Shown: in pieces, positions 30,357 to 43,141 of the stretch | Numbering within the stretch: position 1 is the stretch's first letter | Layout of the letters: the number at the start of each line of letters is the position of its first letter | NCBI GenBank assembly: GCA_907165275.2 | Contig: OU015664.1 | Coordinates: 2,690,001-2,754,000 of the forward strand | Source of the DNA: Zygaena filipendulae | Taxonomy: Eukaryota > Arthropoda > Insecta > Lepidoptera > Zygaenidae | Direction: 5' to 3' | DNA length: 64,000 bases | Program-made: the position numbers and the translations under genes | The notes under the pieces: model-generated | What the model was told of the DNA's origin: nothing | Seen by the model: the letters and a program-made list of their open reading frames with translations, nothing else | Database searches by the model: none

Positions 30357-32901
30357 TAGCTAATATTTAATAGAAAGTCGGATCACATCACATAGTGCGG
30401 ATGTCTATGGCGAAAATTCGTTGTACATTCAAACATGCGATTATGCACAGGTCCTCTTTGTTTATTTATTGGCTTCATATCCCTAAACCCTAGGCTGTTT
30501 TGTCTCGCAAATCCAAGTAGCAGAGTAATTTGCTAGTTTTCATCTAGTACCCTTATATCCGGTGTCATGATGACTTGTCTTTATTAGGTATGGGTGAAAA
30601 CTAACAAATTAAATAAGACGGTTCGTGCGATAAACGTCCTGTATAACTGTCGCAGTCATATTGTATTATTTGTCCGTTTACGGATAATTTTGTACAATGC
30701 CCATGACAGAAAATTAACTCATTATATAATCAATTACTCTTAATATTAAAGAAATACAATCATATATTTATAATGGAAATCTTATGAATACTAACAAAAT
30801 CACAAGAAAATTGTTCATAGAAATGTTACATACGAATAAATAGAAATAAAACAACAATTTTCAACTTTTTACAGACAAAACTATACAGGTTGTAAGGTCG
30901 AAGTCGAACGGAAACATAGGTACCTACTACCTATAAAGGAACCTTCCAGTATTCGATTCTCGCATGTATCTTACACATAACGTTTTTAATTATATGTACC
31001 TATATATCCAATAAAATACGTTATTCATGAAGTCGGAGTGTAATTACTATAATTTAGTCAGAATTTCAGCTCTATTTAAAGATTGTTTTTTTTTTAGGTA
31101 AAATAATGCTATAATTTAAATTTGACCCTGTATAGTGTATACTTTAAAATTAATATCAACGTGTACAATTAGGTTTTGTGCGCTCAGAATTAGGCCTCGG
31201 CACAAAACAAAATAATACTGGACCTAGAACTGGGACCAACATCGGTTCCACTACGCCAAATAGAATGCTATGAGATCGAGAGCTTATGAAATCAAACGTT
31301 GATCACATCGAAAGCTTATAAAATTTTAACTATAGTTAAAATTATAAGACAGCAGTGAACCAAGATAATCACGGAAACCGCTTTTGATACATACTACTTG
31401 TATCATTTTACCCAAAAACTCTAAACATATGTATAACACGATTAAATAGAGAAAAACCCTTTCAACACCGCTTGCTGACAATTATAAGTGATTGTATCGA
31501 TCCTAAGTAATAAACATATTTTGAACATCTGTTAATACCGATATTCGTCAGATTTAACGTACCTACTTCGCGACTAACGAAAAGTCTACAGGTATAATAT
31601 ACAAGATTACATATTGTGCTTGTAACTTGCTAGTGCAGTGACGGCCGCGGTATTGTGCCAAAAAAGTTCATTGAGGCACCTGGGTAGTTTGAAATTTTGA
31701 AGTCCACAGATACGAAAAGAAACAGTAATTTCACCGGGCATTTTAATGAATCCTTTGTGTCAAGACATACGATCCATAAATTGACATCTGCATATTAATG
31801 TTGTGCAGTGTGCTAGTCACAATATAAACTATAGAATTACAGAAGTGAACGTCACCAATAGAATGCTGTTCTGTTTGGTGTGTGACATTAGGTATCAGCT
31901 CTAACACTATGTATATATGGACTTATGTAAATAACTCTATTTGAGGCTTGGACGCTCAGTTTTAGAAAACAAAATCCCGACATCATAATGTCGATACCGT
32001 TACAAATTATGTTAATATAAAATAATTGTCATAACAAAATTAAAGTCAAAAAGGAATGAGCAAATTAATCATTGATATGTCATTAATTAGTAACACAAAT
32101 TAAACTATAATTTATTCTCAATCTATTCACATTTCAATGTGCGTGCAAAATACAATAGGTAGGTACAGACAGCGTCGAAAATAATTCACTCTTTCAAACC
32201 TTATGGACTAATGAGCAGCTCAGACAGTGTTTTTACGATTGTATCTCGAATTCGTAACTCTATAGTCTATAGCAGCATTTCGGTTTATTTTTTTTTTAGC
32301 ACAATTACCGGGAACAATAAGTTACTCTGTAGTCTATACCTAGCAGCATTCAGTTTTTTTTTAATACAATTAACTGTATTTAAATTTGTATCTGTATTCT
32401 TATCAATAAGTACCTACTAATACAAATAAAAATTGAAAATATACAGCCTTATTAAATTAATAAAAGTTAGTTAATTATAATAACTTTTATTTCAATACCT
32501 TGACCTACTAGAGGCAAGGGGGATTCCCAATTGCTGCTAACCATTCATTTATATAAAATATTAACCTTATCTCTATTCTAATAGCAGAAATATTTTAAAA
32601 CTTGTGAATAAGGGCGGGATAGCCAGGAAAGTCGCCCATAGTCTCGAGCAAGTCATCATGGTATCTCCGAGAAAGACAACCAGCCCTAACAGTTTAATAG
32701 TAAGGAGCATAATATATGTATATACAGATAAATAATAATTATAATAAAAGTAATCAACGATCAATGAACTATAGTATAATATACATAATTATCATTTTTA
32801 CAAAGTACAAGAGCTTAAAATAATAACTTCAATTAAAACAATATATGTATAAGGTCAAACGAGAGACGTATTAAAGTAAAAACAAACAAGTTTAGACAAA
32901 T

Positions 32902-33093
32902 TAACGGCCGCATTCAGAGTGAAGTTAGAGTTTAAGTGAAGTGAAGATTTTAAAAACAAAACTAATTAATTTAAATTTAGTTAAATGCTAATTAACATTA
33001 ATTTTAATTAACGTCTCTGATTGCGACAGTTTTGATTTTAAAATCTTTACTTAAAATTAAGTAATCATTAAAATGACTTTGAGTGCGGCCGTA
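32902..33093. mobile_element. Foldback MITE, eroded copy
   Basis: Arms CGGCCGCATTCAGAG and CTTTGAGTGCGGCCG remain; the left half of the inner hairpin is deleted. It ends 90 bases beyond the stop codon of the GPATCH2-like gene. Confidence 0.7.
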
Positions 33094-33182
33094 ACTCGCA
33101 TTTACAATAGTACGTTAGGTACGTATAAGCGGGAGAACGAGTCTCTCGTTAAAAATAACACGCTGTAGAGTAGATGTAATGA

Positions 33183-36100
33183 TTAGTCCAAATCACCTGG
33201 ATGCAGCAGCGACTTGTCGACGAGCGTGTGCGAGAACGTGTCCGGCAGGCGACCGGAGCCGGCGCCGGCGCCGGGCGCGCCGTCGGCCGGCTGTGTCGAG
33301 CTGGGGTCGCTGAGGCTCAGGCTCGAGTCCTGGTCGTCGCCGTAGCAGCGTCGCTTGTGGTCCGACGGGAAGTTGTGGTGCGAGTGCTCCACGCGCACCG
33401 CCTGCATCGTGTTGCTGGAATGTTCAATGTACGTATTTATGCAAACGGCTTGTTATCGGACAGTTAGGGGTGTCTACAACCCCTCTTAATAGTGGGTTTT
33501 ACACGGGTGACTAAAGCCACACGATTTTTGCCACGCGACGCGGCGATTTGTGGAGCGAAACGGCGAAAATCGACCCGTGTAAACCCCTCTTTAACGTTTT
33601 ATAATAGAGATGAAACGGATATCCGGTCTTGTTTTCATTATCCGGCCATATACCTGATAATAATTCAGTATCCGGTCGGATTCCGGATAATAGAAAAAAA
33701 AATACACAAGGCAAATCATACCACAATAGGTTATGGATTGTTTATTTTTATAATCGCTCGTCAAAAATGTTTGTTTTATTGATTAGTTTAATACTTAAAA
33801 TTAACAAGTGGCAAATTGTAGTAAATAAATACCATATTTTGATAAGAGGCGACTCCGCTTAGTGTTAACACCCGAACGCGCCTGAATATTTTCGATCTCG
33901 TGCACCGCGCCTATATTCAAATCAAACTGATCGCGTCATGTAACGCGATAAAGGGCCGAATATCCGGTAGCCGGATATCCGACGCTCCGGCCTCGTGGCT
34001 TGCCGAACATCCGTATCCGGTATCCGACCAAACCACTATTCGTTTCATCTATACTTCCAATAATGTCCACCTGTCCCCTTAGCCAAGTTGACAATCTATG
34101 CGTATGATCAAAGACAATACATATTACCTTACATTCTTTAGTTTTATATAGCGTAGTGATCATAGAATGGGAAGTTCCTTTGCGGTCAATTTGAGAATTT
34201 TCTCGGGGAGTGTTTGTATCGTTTATACTGTGTGTCAGTGATTTTTTTTGCATTGGCTCAGTAGTTTCAGAGATTAGCCTCTACATCCAACTTCCAAGCA
34301 TACAAACATTACCTCTTTATAATATTAAGTGTACATTAAGAGGTAGGCATTTTACCAGTAGAGGTTCGTATGGGGTAGGCTTACTAGTTTCTAGCACGGT
34401 CGCCGATGAGTCATCCATGGTTTTCTGGCCCCACCAAACAAACTTACTACTTCAGCCGGCACCTGATCCGGAACAGGCTATCCTACTAATAAATGTGAAA
34501 ATGTGGATGTTTGGACGTTTGGATGTTTGTTATTCAATCACGCAAAAACGGAACGGATTTGGATGAAATTTGGCATGCGCATTGTTAGGGCTACAGAGAA
34601 GGGCATAGGGTACTTTTTATCCCGGAATTTCTGCGGGAACTCCGAAATTACCGCGGGGCACAGCTAGTTTACAATAATAATTCATTTATTTGCTAAATAT
34701 GGTATACATTAGAATGTTAAATTAGAATTCAAGCCGCATATTCCGCATTCTGAGTTTCATCAAAATCCGTCTAGTAGTTATTACATCATGTATGTGTACC
34801 TATTAAGTTAAATTTAAGAAAATATGTAAACCTAAACACTTTTGTTTGGTGTAAAATAAAGAGTTATCTATCTATCTATGTACAGACAGCATAATAATAT
34901 ATGCATAATGCCGCTATATTGACGCAGCGTTTTAACACGACTTGTAGCTGCGACTTCGACCCAAAAAACTTCTTGTTCTTGTAAGTACAACCACTTTAAA
35001 ACTGTGTTGTATTTAATGTGATTTGTTGAATGGACTATGTTTTTTTGTATTGTCTGTAATTTCTTTTGTTGCCTGTGATTTGTTTTGTTGACCGTGATTT
35101 CTCGCGTTGACTCCGATTTGTTGTGTTCGCAGTCAACACAAGAAATCTTTTGCGGTCAGTGCAGATTCGATACAGATTTCATGATTAACGCCTTTAATGT
35201 GTGGAGTCCTCCGAAATACGTAAAAATAGAAAGAAAAATGAGACCGTATCGACAAAATAGCGATTCTAATGCATATTGCAGTGGGCAATGGTGCAGGACT
35301 TTATCACAAAATCTGTCAGTTAGGTTAAACATTTTTATTTGTTGTGTCATTTTTCATTTTCATTGCCCATCTATAATCGCAACACATTCGTGCTTACACA
35401 TCTGTAACAAAATTCAAGATCACCTCTGGATCTATTAGGATTTCCATAAGTTTTCTGGAATTTTTACATACCTAACACAAACAACCATAGGAATGGATGA
35501 TGAGGGAGACTTACCTATTAGTGGGTTACAATACAATAAGCTAAAGAAACGTCTATTGTGATAACAAACAAACAAACATACAGATTATTAAAAACATGTT
35601 GCGTTTTATTCATACCACAAAATATAAGTATTAGTAAACAAAATATTCACTCTAGGATACTATGTAAAGCATTGTGGTACCTCGTCTTCCTGAGTACGGG
35701 CCGACCCATTTCCACTTGCAACTCCAGAGAGTACAGCTTGGCCAACGACGCCAGTTTCACCGCCTCCTCGGGGTCGTCGACACTCGGCAACTTGAGCTCG
35801 TCCTGGCACGAGTCCTGCAGGAACCTCGACAGCTGCTCGTTGGCCGCGCTGAGGATGAGGCAGCCGGGCCGCTCGTCGCGCACGCGCCGGCAGCCGGCCC
35901 TGATCTCGCGCACCTCGGTGACCCCCGCGTTGCCCATGGAGTGCTCGCTGCAGTAGTGGTCGCTCTGCGGCGACTTCTCGCTGAAATTCAGGTCGCTCGA
36001 CGACGTCTTCTGCAACGTGAAATTCGTGCGGGGCATCTGGTCCGTTAGCACTTGCGGTCGCTTCGTCTTCTCCTGGAACGCTTGGAAAGATTGGAAGAAC

Positions 36101-38278
36101 GACTCGTTCGCACTCTGGCCTTGGACGCCGGCGTTCTTGATGACGCTGAAACTCGTGAACGACGGGTGAGGTTTCAGGATTTTCCCCACGGCGAACGGCT
36201 CGTCTTCCAAGTCGACGACAGTCTTCGAATCCGACATCATCGCGTCGTCGTCGTTCTCTGAGTCGGCTTTCGGTCTTTTCTTCTTGAACTTATTCTTGCA
36301 AGTGGCGTAACCGCTTTTTATTAGCATCTTCTCTTTCTTCAACCGCTTTGGCGGGGGCATGTTTCCGAGCGAGCTCTGTGAGTTGCTGTTGAGCGATTTG
36401 GACGACTTAAATGTGAGGCTCTTGAACACTTTTAATTCTTCAATGCCGGGCCAGTCCGTCAGTTCGTCATCTCCTTCTCTATCGCTGTCATTGTTTATGA
36501 CTCCATCTGAATCGCTGCTGCTAATTGAACTCGACTCGTTTCCTAAGTAGTCCATGCCACTGTTGGAGTCCTCAAATTGCAAAGGATTCCTCAAAGAATT
36601 TTGCTGTGGATGTGTTTTGTTCAAATGTTTCATTTTCTTGTTGCTGCACTTCATATCCGTATTATTCCGTCCCGTGCTTGTTGTTGGACTGAAGAACAGA
36701 TGCTCACTCAAACTCTTAGATCCGGAGGGTTTACAGAGTGTTGGTGTCGTGTTCTTCAAATTCTTGTAGACAAAGTTAAAACATAAACTTCCAGGCATAG
36801 AAGGAGTGTTTGTGAATGAGGATGGTTTTATGGACTCCACATTTTGTGATTTCAGAATTTTACCCGGCTGCAATACAATCTCTCTCTTTCTTTTGTCTGT
36901 GTCGTATTTTTTGCACTTGAACTCGTTTTTCGCAAAATAAGCAGACTTAGAGGAGCAGCCCCCGCTGAAAGATCTTTCCCTCATTTCACACGCATCACCT
37001 CTATCCCTGTGGGACCATTTCCTTTTGCCACAGAATGTATTCCTGTCAAAAAAAAAACAAGTTATAAAACCAAATAATTTAAAATATGCAAGAATGTGGA
37101 AGGTAATACAGTTCACGAAACTTGTGAATTATAATATTACATACAGTTCACAAAACTTGTGAATTACCTCTCATGTTTCAGTTTATGTTTTTTTGCATGA
37201 ATGAGGGGCATCTGTCCTTGAAGTAGTACTGAAGCTGGCAAGGCATTTGGCTGAAACAAAAAAGGGCTAATGTTAGTGGTTTACTAGTTATAAATAAATA
37301 AATAATATATAAATAAATGAAAGTGACATTGGAAGCTATATCAGATAAATTCACAAATTATGATGATGATTGAAAAAAAAAACATACCTCAATATATGTT
37401 TGTTTATTGTACTAACTCGTACTATAATATATTTGTACTAACTTATTATTTTACATTATAATACAAAGCATACTAATTAAATTCATTAGTACGCTTGCAA
37501 TTATAAATAAAAACCATTTTATTAAATTCCAGTACATACCTCAGCAGCAACACTCAAAATTTCAATAGGAGGAGTCCTGTTGCCATCTATATCATCCACA
37601 GGCATCTTTTTAAATTTCCTTTTCCTACGGGCATTGGCAGGTCGAGTAGGTGAGAAATTTTCATTGAACGAGTCAGACTCAAAGTTGCCAATTTGGTAAT
37701 AGTGTCGGGATTTGACACTGGGCGCTTTGTGTGGCTGGTGTTGCAGATCATCCGAGTCTGACAAAGGTTGAGTAATGAGGGGTGCTTGAGGAGGGCTGCT
37801 TGAACTGCCATCTTCAACAAGGCTTACTGTAACTACGGCCGCTAGAACAGTAATGTTTGTAATTGATGACAGAGAATTTTAAATTCTCAATACTCTTTAT
37901 GGCTTCATACATGCAGCAAAAGACTCGTTTGTGGAAAATAAAAATACATGAAAGTATAAAGACAATTCAGGGATGTCCATTGTGACTTGTGAACCTACAA
38001 AAATGCAGATCTCAAGTATTTTTTTTTAAATAAAAACCAGACATTAATTGTCTGAGCCATGTGAGTGATACCTACAATAATCACACTAAGCCTTTGTTGA
38101 ACAGTGGGCGGCTGATAATACACTTTCTAATATGAAATATTGATTTTTTTTTTAATTAAAACTCACGCAGATTTCCAGCAGACCTGGTACGTCTCCGAAG
38201 TCCCAGTTTCCGCCGTTCTGACCGCCCACAGTTACTTTCCTCCAGTGCTAGATTCAGGTCATGAGACAACCTTTCCAT
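33183..38278 (-). CDS. GPATCH2/GPATCH2L-like nuclear protein with R3H-like C-terminus, five exons
   Basis: Exons in transcript order: 38278-38167, 37841-37540, 37250-37168, 37042-35681, 33414-33183. All junctions are GT/AG and in phase, giving 696 aa and TAA. Similarity to vertebrate GPATCH2 runs in blocks: the N-terminus MERLSHDLNLALEES (compare EELVHDLVSALEES), a basic RRKRKFKKMPVDD block in exon 2, basic FAKNEFKCKKYDTDKRKR in exon 4, and the acidic motif SSSDSDGVINNDSDREGDDE followed by LTDW (about residues 335-365; compare TNDEGRQGDDEQSDW). Residues 561-630 (from LILSAANEQLSRFLQ to RPVLRKTSNTMQAV) resemble an R3H single-stranded nucleic-acid-binding fold. No G-patch glycine motif is visible. 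The rest is Ser/Lys-rich and probably disordered. A nuclear, RNA-related role is inferred from the family. The last intron (33415-35680) holds MITEs. Family assignment is from memory of motifs, so medium-high confidence. Confidence 0.8.
33491..33600. mobile_element. Short palindromic MITE in the last intron of the GPATCH2-like gene
   Basis: GTGGGTTTTACACGGG pairs with CGACCCGTGTAAACCC. The right-hand half (CGGCGAAAATCGACCCGTGT) also occurs at 597-618. Confidence 0.55.
33605..34053. mobile_element. MITE with many TATCCGG motifs, 449 bp
   Basis: Ends TAGAGATGAAACGGATA and TATTCGTTTCATCTATA are inverted. TATCCGG or its complement recurs many times in the two outer thirds; the centre is AT-rich. 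Confidence 0.65.
34481..34667 (+). mobile_element. Helitron-like element in the GPATCH2-like last intron
   Basis: 5' TCCTACTAATAAATGTGAAA; the 3' end TTACCGCGGGGCACAGCTAG has lost one arm and the loop of the hairpin. Confidence 0.6.
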
Positions 38279-38806
38279 TGTCCAGTGCCAATTTGTGCTT
38301 ATTTAAACTAAATAATTCCTCCCGAAACTAAACCCATTAACTACTCTAGTTCTAGTTTCACACTAGTAAATTCTCAAAACACCAAACAAATCACAACAAA
38401 GGTCTAGAACATACGATGTTCATTGTTGTCGACCCAGCTTGGCTGCTTAAAAATCTTTGAGAAATATGACCCACTTTCAAATACAACTCACTGTATTAAT
38501 TAAAGTTAGTAATATTATTATGCTAATAAAGTTCAATTTATTTTCCAAATTTTTAATACATATTTCACAAGTAGGAAATAGAAAAAGAAAAATTACTAAT
38601 TAGAAATGAAATGAATGAACTAAGAAATTGACTAATGAATTGATGAAGATGAATGATAAATTCAAAATTGAAGTTGAAGTTGATTGATCAATGACTGATA
38701 CAAAGAAGCAAAGATAATAAAGAGTTAAAGCTATCGTTCTCTGAGAGTTAAAGACTTGACATTGACAAGACTGAGTCCGCTAGTCCGTATGTTTATATAA
38801 TCTTCT

Positions 38807-39853
38807 GGGGGTCTACTCTAATTCAACGAAAAACAAAATTTCGTTTAAATTTTGTTCGTTCCTTACCATGGTTCTGTTAGTTTCGAAATTTCGTTGAAAT
38901 TTCGTTGTAACTTCGTTTACTGACGTTTAAATTCTCTAAGCCTACTCTAATCTAATAAAGTTACGAACGAAAATTAAAGTTTGACAGATGACTGTTCGAA
39001 ATTTTAACCTAAAATTAACGAAACCAAAAGTGTTACCTTTTCATTTTCGTTTTAGTTGATTTTGATAAAAATTAATCCAAATTTATGGCACTTATACTCA
39101 AAATATAAAAATTTTTAGTACCTCATCCAATTGACATTCACAAGTGCTTATATTAGTAAATTAAAATATTATTTTATCATACATTTAGTTAAGTTTTATT
39201 TTTTCACCTACCTATTTTTGTAAAATGGGAACAAATATTAAAAAAACAATCTCGATTTTAGGTATTTCTTTAATACTTCAATGCATGTTACTCTTTTTCA
39301 ACACAAAAGCAAATTAGACAAAACGATATCCAAATGAAGACTGCGACTTGAAACTTTCATAAAGAATGTGTAATGTGTTTGCATCGTAGCTATCGAAAAA
39401 AGCACTTGAAACATTTAAATATCACTTCACTTGAGAAACTATGAGAAACAAACTTAAAATTATTGAAACTTTCAAAGAATGCAACAAAAATATTTACAAG
39501 TGACGACTGACAGTATTGTGATAATACGGATAAGTCTGGTGGTTACGTTCGCGTTACTATAAACACCGTTCGTTGTATACAACTTAATTTAATCGTTTAT
39601 ATCATGGACCGTATTGTGATAATACGAAAATAATGGTTGTCATACGTTACTATAAACAACGTTTGTTAATAGTATACAACTGAATTTAGTCGGTTATCAG
39701 TTATTGTTCATTCCATTCGTTCACGGAAATTGTTTATGGATTCGAATTTCTCGCTTGTGTTCGAAAATGATATAGAGTAAGGTCAGATACGAAACTTCGT
39801 TTAAATTTCGTTAGTTAGCGAAGGTTCGTTTCGGAGAAAGAGAGTAGATACCC
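38807..39853. mobile_element. Candidate non-autonomous DNA transposon, about 1.05 kb
   Basis: Left end GGGGTCTACTCT and right end AGAGTAGATACCC are near-inverted. Subterminal sequences at both sides are rich in the motif AAATTTCGTT and its complement. No coding capacity is seen. Boundaries rest on short termini only. Confidence 0.4.
39513..39697. repeat. Tandem duplication, period about 98 bp
   Basis: Two diverged units, each opening with the dyad GTATTGTGATAATAC and containing TTACTATAAACA and GTATACAACT. It lies inside the 38807-39853 candidate element. Confidence 0.55.
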
Positions 39854-39855
39854 TG

Positions 39856-39999
39856 ATGCTACTGCTCCACCTGCGTGTTAACGCATAAATTAGTGCGCTA
39901 ATTTAGATGTGGCCAACATTTTAACGCGTTAACTTACTAACATTACCACGTTAGACATTAACATCAACGTTAACGTTAACGCAGGTGGAGCAGTAGCAT
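39856..39999. mobile_element. Foldback MITE, 144 bp
   Basis: Termini ATGCTACTGCTCCACCTGCG and CGCAGGTGGAGCAGTAGCAT are perfect inverted repeats of 20 bp, each followed inward by GTTAAC-rich sequence. It abuts the element ending at 39853. Confidence 0.8.
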
Positions 40000-40476
40000 G
40001 AGGTCCGTACTGTACTGAGTCAACGTGAGATAAACAGTGAGTGAGTAAAAGAGAACGAATTTTTGTGCTAGGCGTAGATGGAGAATGAATAGATGAGGCG
40101 TTTTCCTTCTCTTTCTAATAGTAAGCGAGACAGTGTTATGGCTAAGTTCTTAAGAGTGAAAGAGATTTCCAATTATCTTTTGTCCTTATCTAGCGTATAG
40201 GTTTTTTTTGTTGGGCAAAGTTATAGTTTGCCCAACAAAGCGAAGCGCTCTTTGTTTATTTTGATAAAAAACGTTGTTTTTTTCAATTATTGAAAGCTTA
40301 ATAGACTTTCATATCGTGTTTAAAGTGTTTGTTTTTGTTGTGGACATAGTGATATGTTGTATTTTAGGTTGTAAGAGCCGTAATGAAAGGAAAAAGGAGA
40401 ATGTAACATTTCATCGGTATGTAATGATTTACTTTCATGTAAATGTGTTTTGTTTGTGCAAAATAGCAAATATATT

Positions 40477-40922
40477 TGTCGGCGTGAGGGTAGTTTCGTT
40501 ATCAATAACGTTTCCCGCCGACTAATAGCGGTTGTAGTACGCTCGTTCCCCCGCTCCACTCCATTGCCCGACTCGTCTTTGTTAGAACTTGATATAAAAC
40601 GCGGGTATGCGTAAGCCACGATTCATTGTTACTTTGTGTTCGGTTCAGTGCAGTTAAATAGTGTCGTATCAATCTAATAGTGATTACGTGTGCTGTGTCA
40701 TCTAATACTTTCCAGAGGTTTGCTTAAGTCGGGAGCACGGGCAGTGGAGGTGAGCGTTCATGCATTGTAAAGGGGCCCCATTAAACCTACACCTGGGTCG
40801 CAAGTCCCAGGCACTGCTCCGTGTTCCCTACGGATATCTGGTATGCTGTATTATCTATAACTATATTGGTGCAATTGCTTATTATAGTTTCTAGTTCCAT
40901 ATTCCTATCATTATTTCCTACA
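40477..40922. repeat. Solo LTR (446 bp) inside the outer THAP transposon
   Basis: The segment is absent from the inner copy at the same place. It starts TG, ends CA and is flanked by TATT on both sides (40473-40476 and 40923-40926), the arrangement of an LTR with a 4-bp duplication. Inside is a TATAAAA box (about 40590). No internal retrotransposon genes remain. Confidence 0.6.
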
Positions 40923-41283
40923 TATTCATAATAACAGCTTTGTGGTATAAATCGTAGAAATATAACAAAAAATCAACATTAATTTGCTTTCTTATTTTAA
41001 TGTATAATCTTGCCAAATTACGTAGTCCTTATTCCACGTAGATGGAGAATGAATAGATGAGGCGTTTTCCTTCTCTTTCTAATAGTAAGCGAGACAGTGT
41101 TATGGCTAAGTTCTTAAGAGTGAAAGAGATTTCCAATTATCTTTTGTCCTTATCTAGCGTATAGGTTTTTTTTGTTGGGCAAAGTTATAGTTTGCCCAAC
41201 AAAGCGAAGCGCTCTTTGTTTATTTTGATAAAAAACGTTGTTTTTTTCAATTATTGAAAGCTAAATAGACTTTCATATCGTGT

Positions 41284-42785
41284 TTAAAGTGTTTGTTTTT
41301 GTTGTGGACATAGTGATATGTTGTATTTTAGGTTGTAAGAGCCGTAATGAAAGGAAAACGGAGAATGTAACATTTCATCGGTATGTAATGATTTACTTTC
41401 ATGTAAATGTGTTTTGTTTGTGCAAAATAGCAAATATATTCATAATAACAGCTTTGTGGTATAAATCGTAGAAATATAACAAAAAAATCAACATTAATTT
41501 GCTTTCTTATTTTAATGTATAATCTTGCCAAATTACGTAGTCCTTATTCCATAATGGCGACTATGTCCTTACCACGTCGTTACTATGCCTTCCGTAATAT
41601 GTCGGGTTATACTACGACAAAGGTTGCTAGCTTACCCAGATTAATTTTCCCAATTTTTTATAATATTAGTAGGTACCTATGAGGTGTAACAAAATAGGGT
41701 ACTTGCATGAAATTTATTATAAGAAATTGTGTCAATATGTCAAAAATAGAGACTTAGAAAAGCGTTATCGTGAAAGATTTACTAAAAAAAATTTGATAGT
41801 TTCCAAAATATTCAACTTTTAATATTGTGAAACGTAACGTTGCAACGAAACACCAATCACAGTCACGCTTAACAGATTACGTCACTTTTATTTTTTTAGG
41901 AAACATTTACCTCTTTCAGAGAAGGCAAAAGAAACTAAGTGCATACAGTCAACGCATATTTTTCATTTTCTGAACTCGACACAGTTCAACCTTAATTTCG
42001 CTTTTGGATATTGAAGTTATCTGTCTGTCAGTGTCACATGACCCGACAGTGACATTTCAATCACAGGTTAATAAGGCGTAATTTTGAACTAATGACGTCA
42101 TTCCGCGTTTCGGCGGTAAAGTCAAAAGTAGGAACTTTGAAACGCTCTATTTAATTAATTTATGCATATATTTTTTTCTTTTTCTTGCTTTATTTAAGTA
42201 GGCCATACATATACCTTTAAAATAGACTGGAATTTTTTTTTTATCTCGACCAAGTTTCATGCCAAGTGCCAATCGTTTCCATCATTTGTTTTTTTTTTCA
42301 ACGTGGGATAAAATACTGAAAGATTCTAGTCAACTATGTCTCAGATGCTGTATTTTAAAACTTCGGTATCGAATCGAATAAGTTCAATTTGACCGTCAAC
42401 AGAATCACGTGCACTGTACCCTTCGCGTGTAAGACTGGCTGAAAATCTTGCATGCTCTTGACTGTATGAGTAGTGTATGAAATAAACAATTTTAGATTCG
42501 ATTTGGAAATTTTAGAATATTGGGCCTGACAACTACATTGTTCACGTCATATATTTTTTAATTTTTCATGTTAATAACAGTGTGTATTCTATATTTTTTT
42601 TCTTTTTCAGATTTCCTTTTAAATTGGTTACTCTTATTAACTGGATAGCAAGCACTGGTCGTGTAAATTGGAAACCAAATAGCTATTCAAGGATTCGTTT
42701 CAAGCATTTCCCAAGCAGTTTCTTTCGAAAAACTAAACTTAATTACAATGAGTGCAGCTGGTGCGAACCAATAAGAAAGCAATAA
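41284..42785 (+). pseudogene. THAP-domain transposase fragment, inner copy (two exons)
   Basis: Exon 1 ends at 41380 (CATTTCATCG|GTATGT) and exon 2 runs 42611-42785 after TCTTTTTCAG. The join gives a THAP zinc-finger core: CCILGCKSRNER, FHRFPFKLVTLINW, GRVNWKPNSYSRIRFKHF. The third zinc ligand, Cys in typical THAP proteins (ICSEHF), is Arg here. No in-frame ATG is visible upstream and translation stops soon after the THAP domain. It is read as a decayed or truncated transposase N-terminus, not a host gene. The left edge of exon 1 is uncertain. Confidence 0.7.
41697..42270. mobile_element. MITE in the intron of the inner THAP element
   Basis: Termini GGGTACTTGCATGAAA and TTTCATGCCAAGTGCC are imperfect inverted repeats. 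A stand-alone relative lies at 52753-53333, showing that this is a separate element that entered the THAP transposon before it multiplied. Confidence 0.6.
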
Positions 42786-42954
42786 TAATAATCGTTTCAA
42801 AAACCATAAGCCAAGCGCGCAACTTTTATGATGCCCTGACGAGAAATAAGCTGGTTTGCTCATCCGTACCGTGCGCTAAGGAACTTAAGTTCCAATAAAA
42901 CGTTATTTGCACCTACATAGTATTCATTTCACTTGCCCCGCTTCACTACATAGT

Positions 42955-43141
42955 ATAAAGTCGCTTTCTCTGTCCCTATATCCCTATGTATGCTTAAGTC
43001 TTTAAACTACCCAACGGATTTTGATGCGGTTTTCACCAATAGATAGAGTGATTCATGAGGAAGGTTTGTAACTATATTTTATCCTGGAATTCTCGCGGGA
43101 ACTCCGAAATTACCACGGGTGAAACAGCGCGGGTCAGCTAG
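42955..43141 (+). mobile_element. Helitron-like fragment in inner THAP element
   Basis: Ends in the hairpin region GGTGAAACAGCGCGGGTCAGCTAG. The same subfamily (TAAAGTCGCTTTCTCTGTCC start) is seen at 12187-12383. Confidence 0.55.

Larger units (their letters stand above)
27028..33182. other. Intergenic DNA between two convergent genes
   Basis: Tail-to-tail interval between pyruvate carboxylase and the GPATCH2-like gene. Apart from the repeats listed separately (27642-27850, 29124-29366, 29530-29800, 30018-30356, 32902-33093), it is AT-rich sequence in which I see no gene. The short open frames at 28579-28791, 29355-29624 and 32211-32420 are low-complexity Phe/Ile/Tyr-rich translations. A diverged tandem duplication sits at about 32247-32370. 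Confidence 0.6.

Noticed and set aside
35558..36769. Several plus-strand open frames
   Set aside because: They are antisense to the 1362-nt exon of the GPATCH2-like gene, which has correct splice phases and family motifs on the minus strand.
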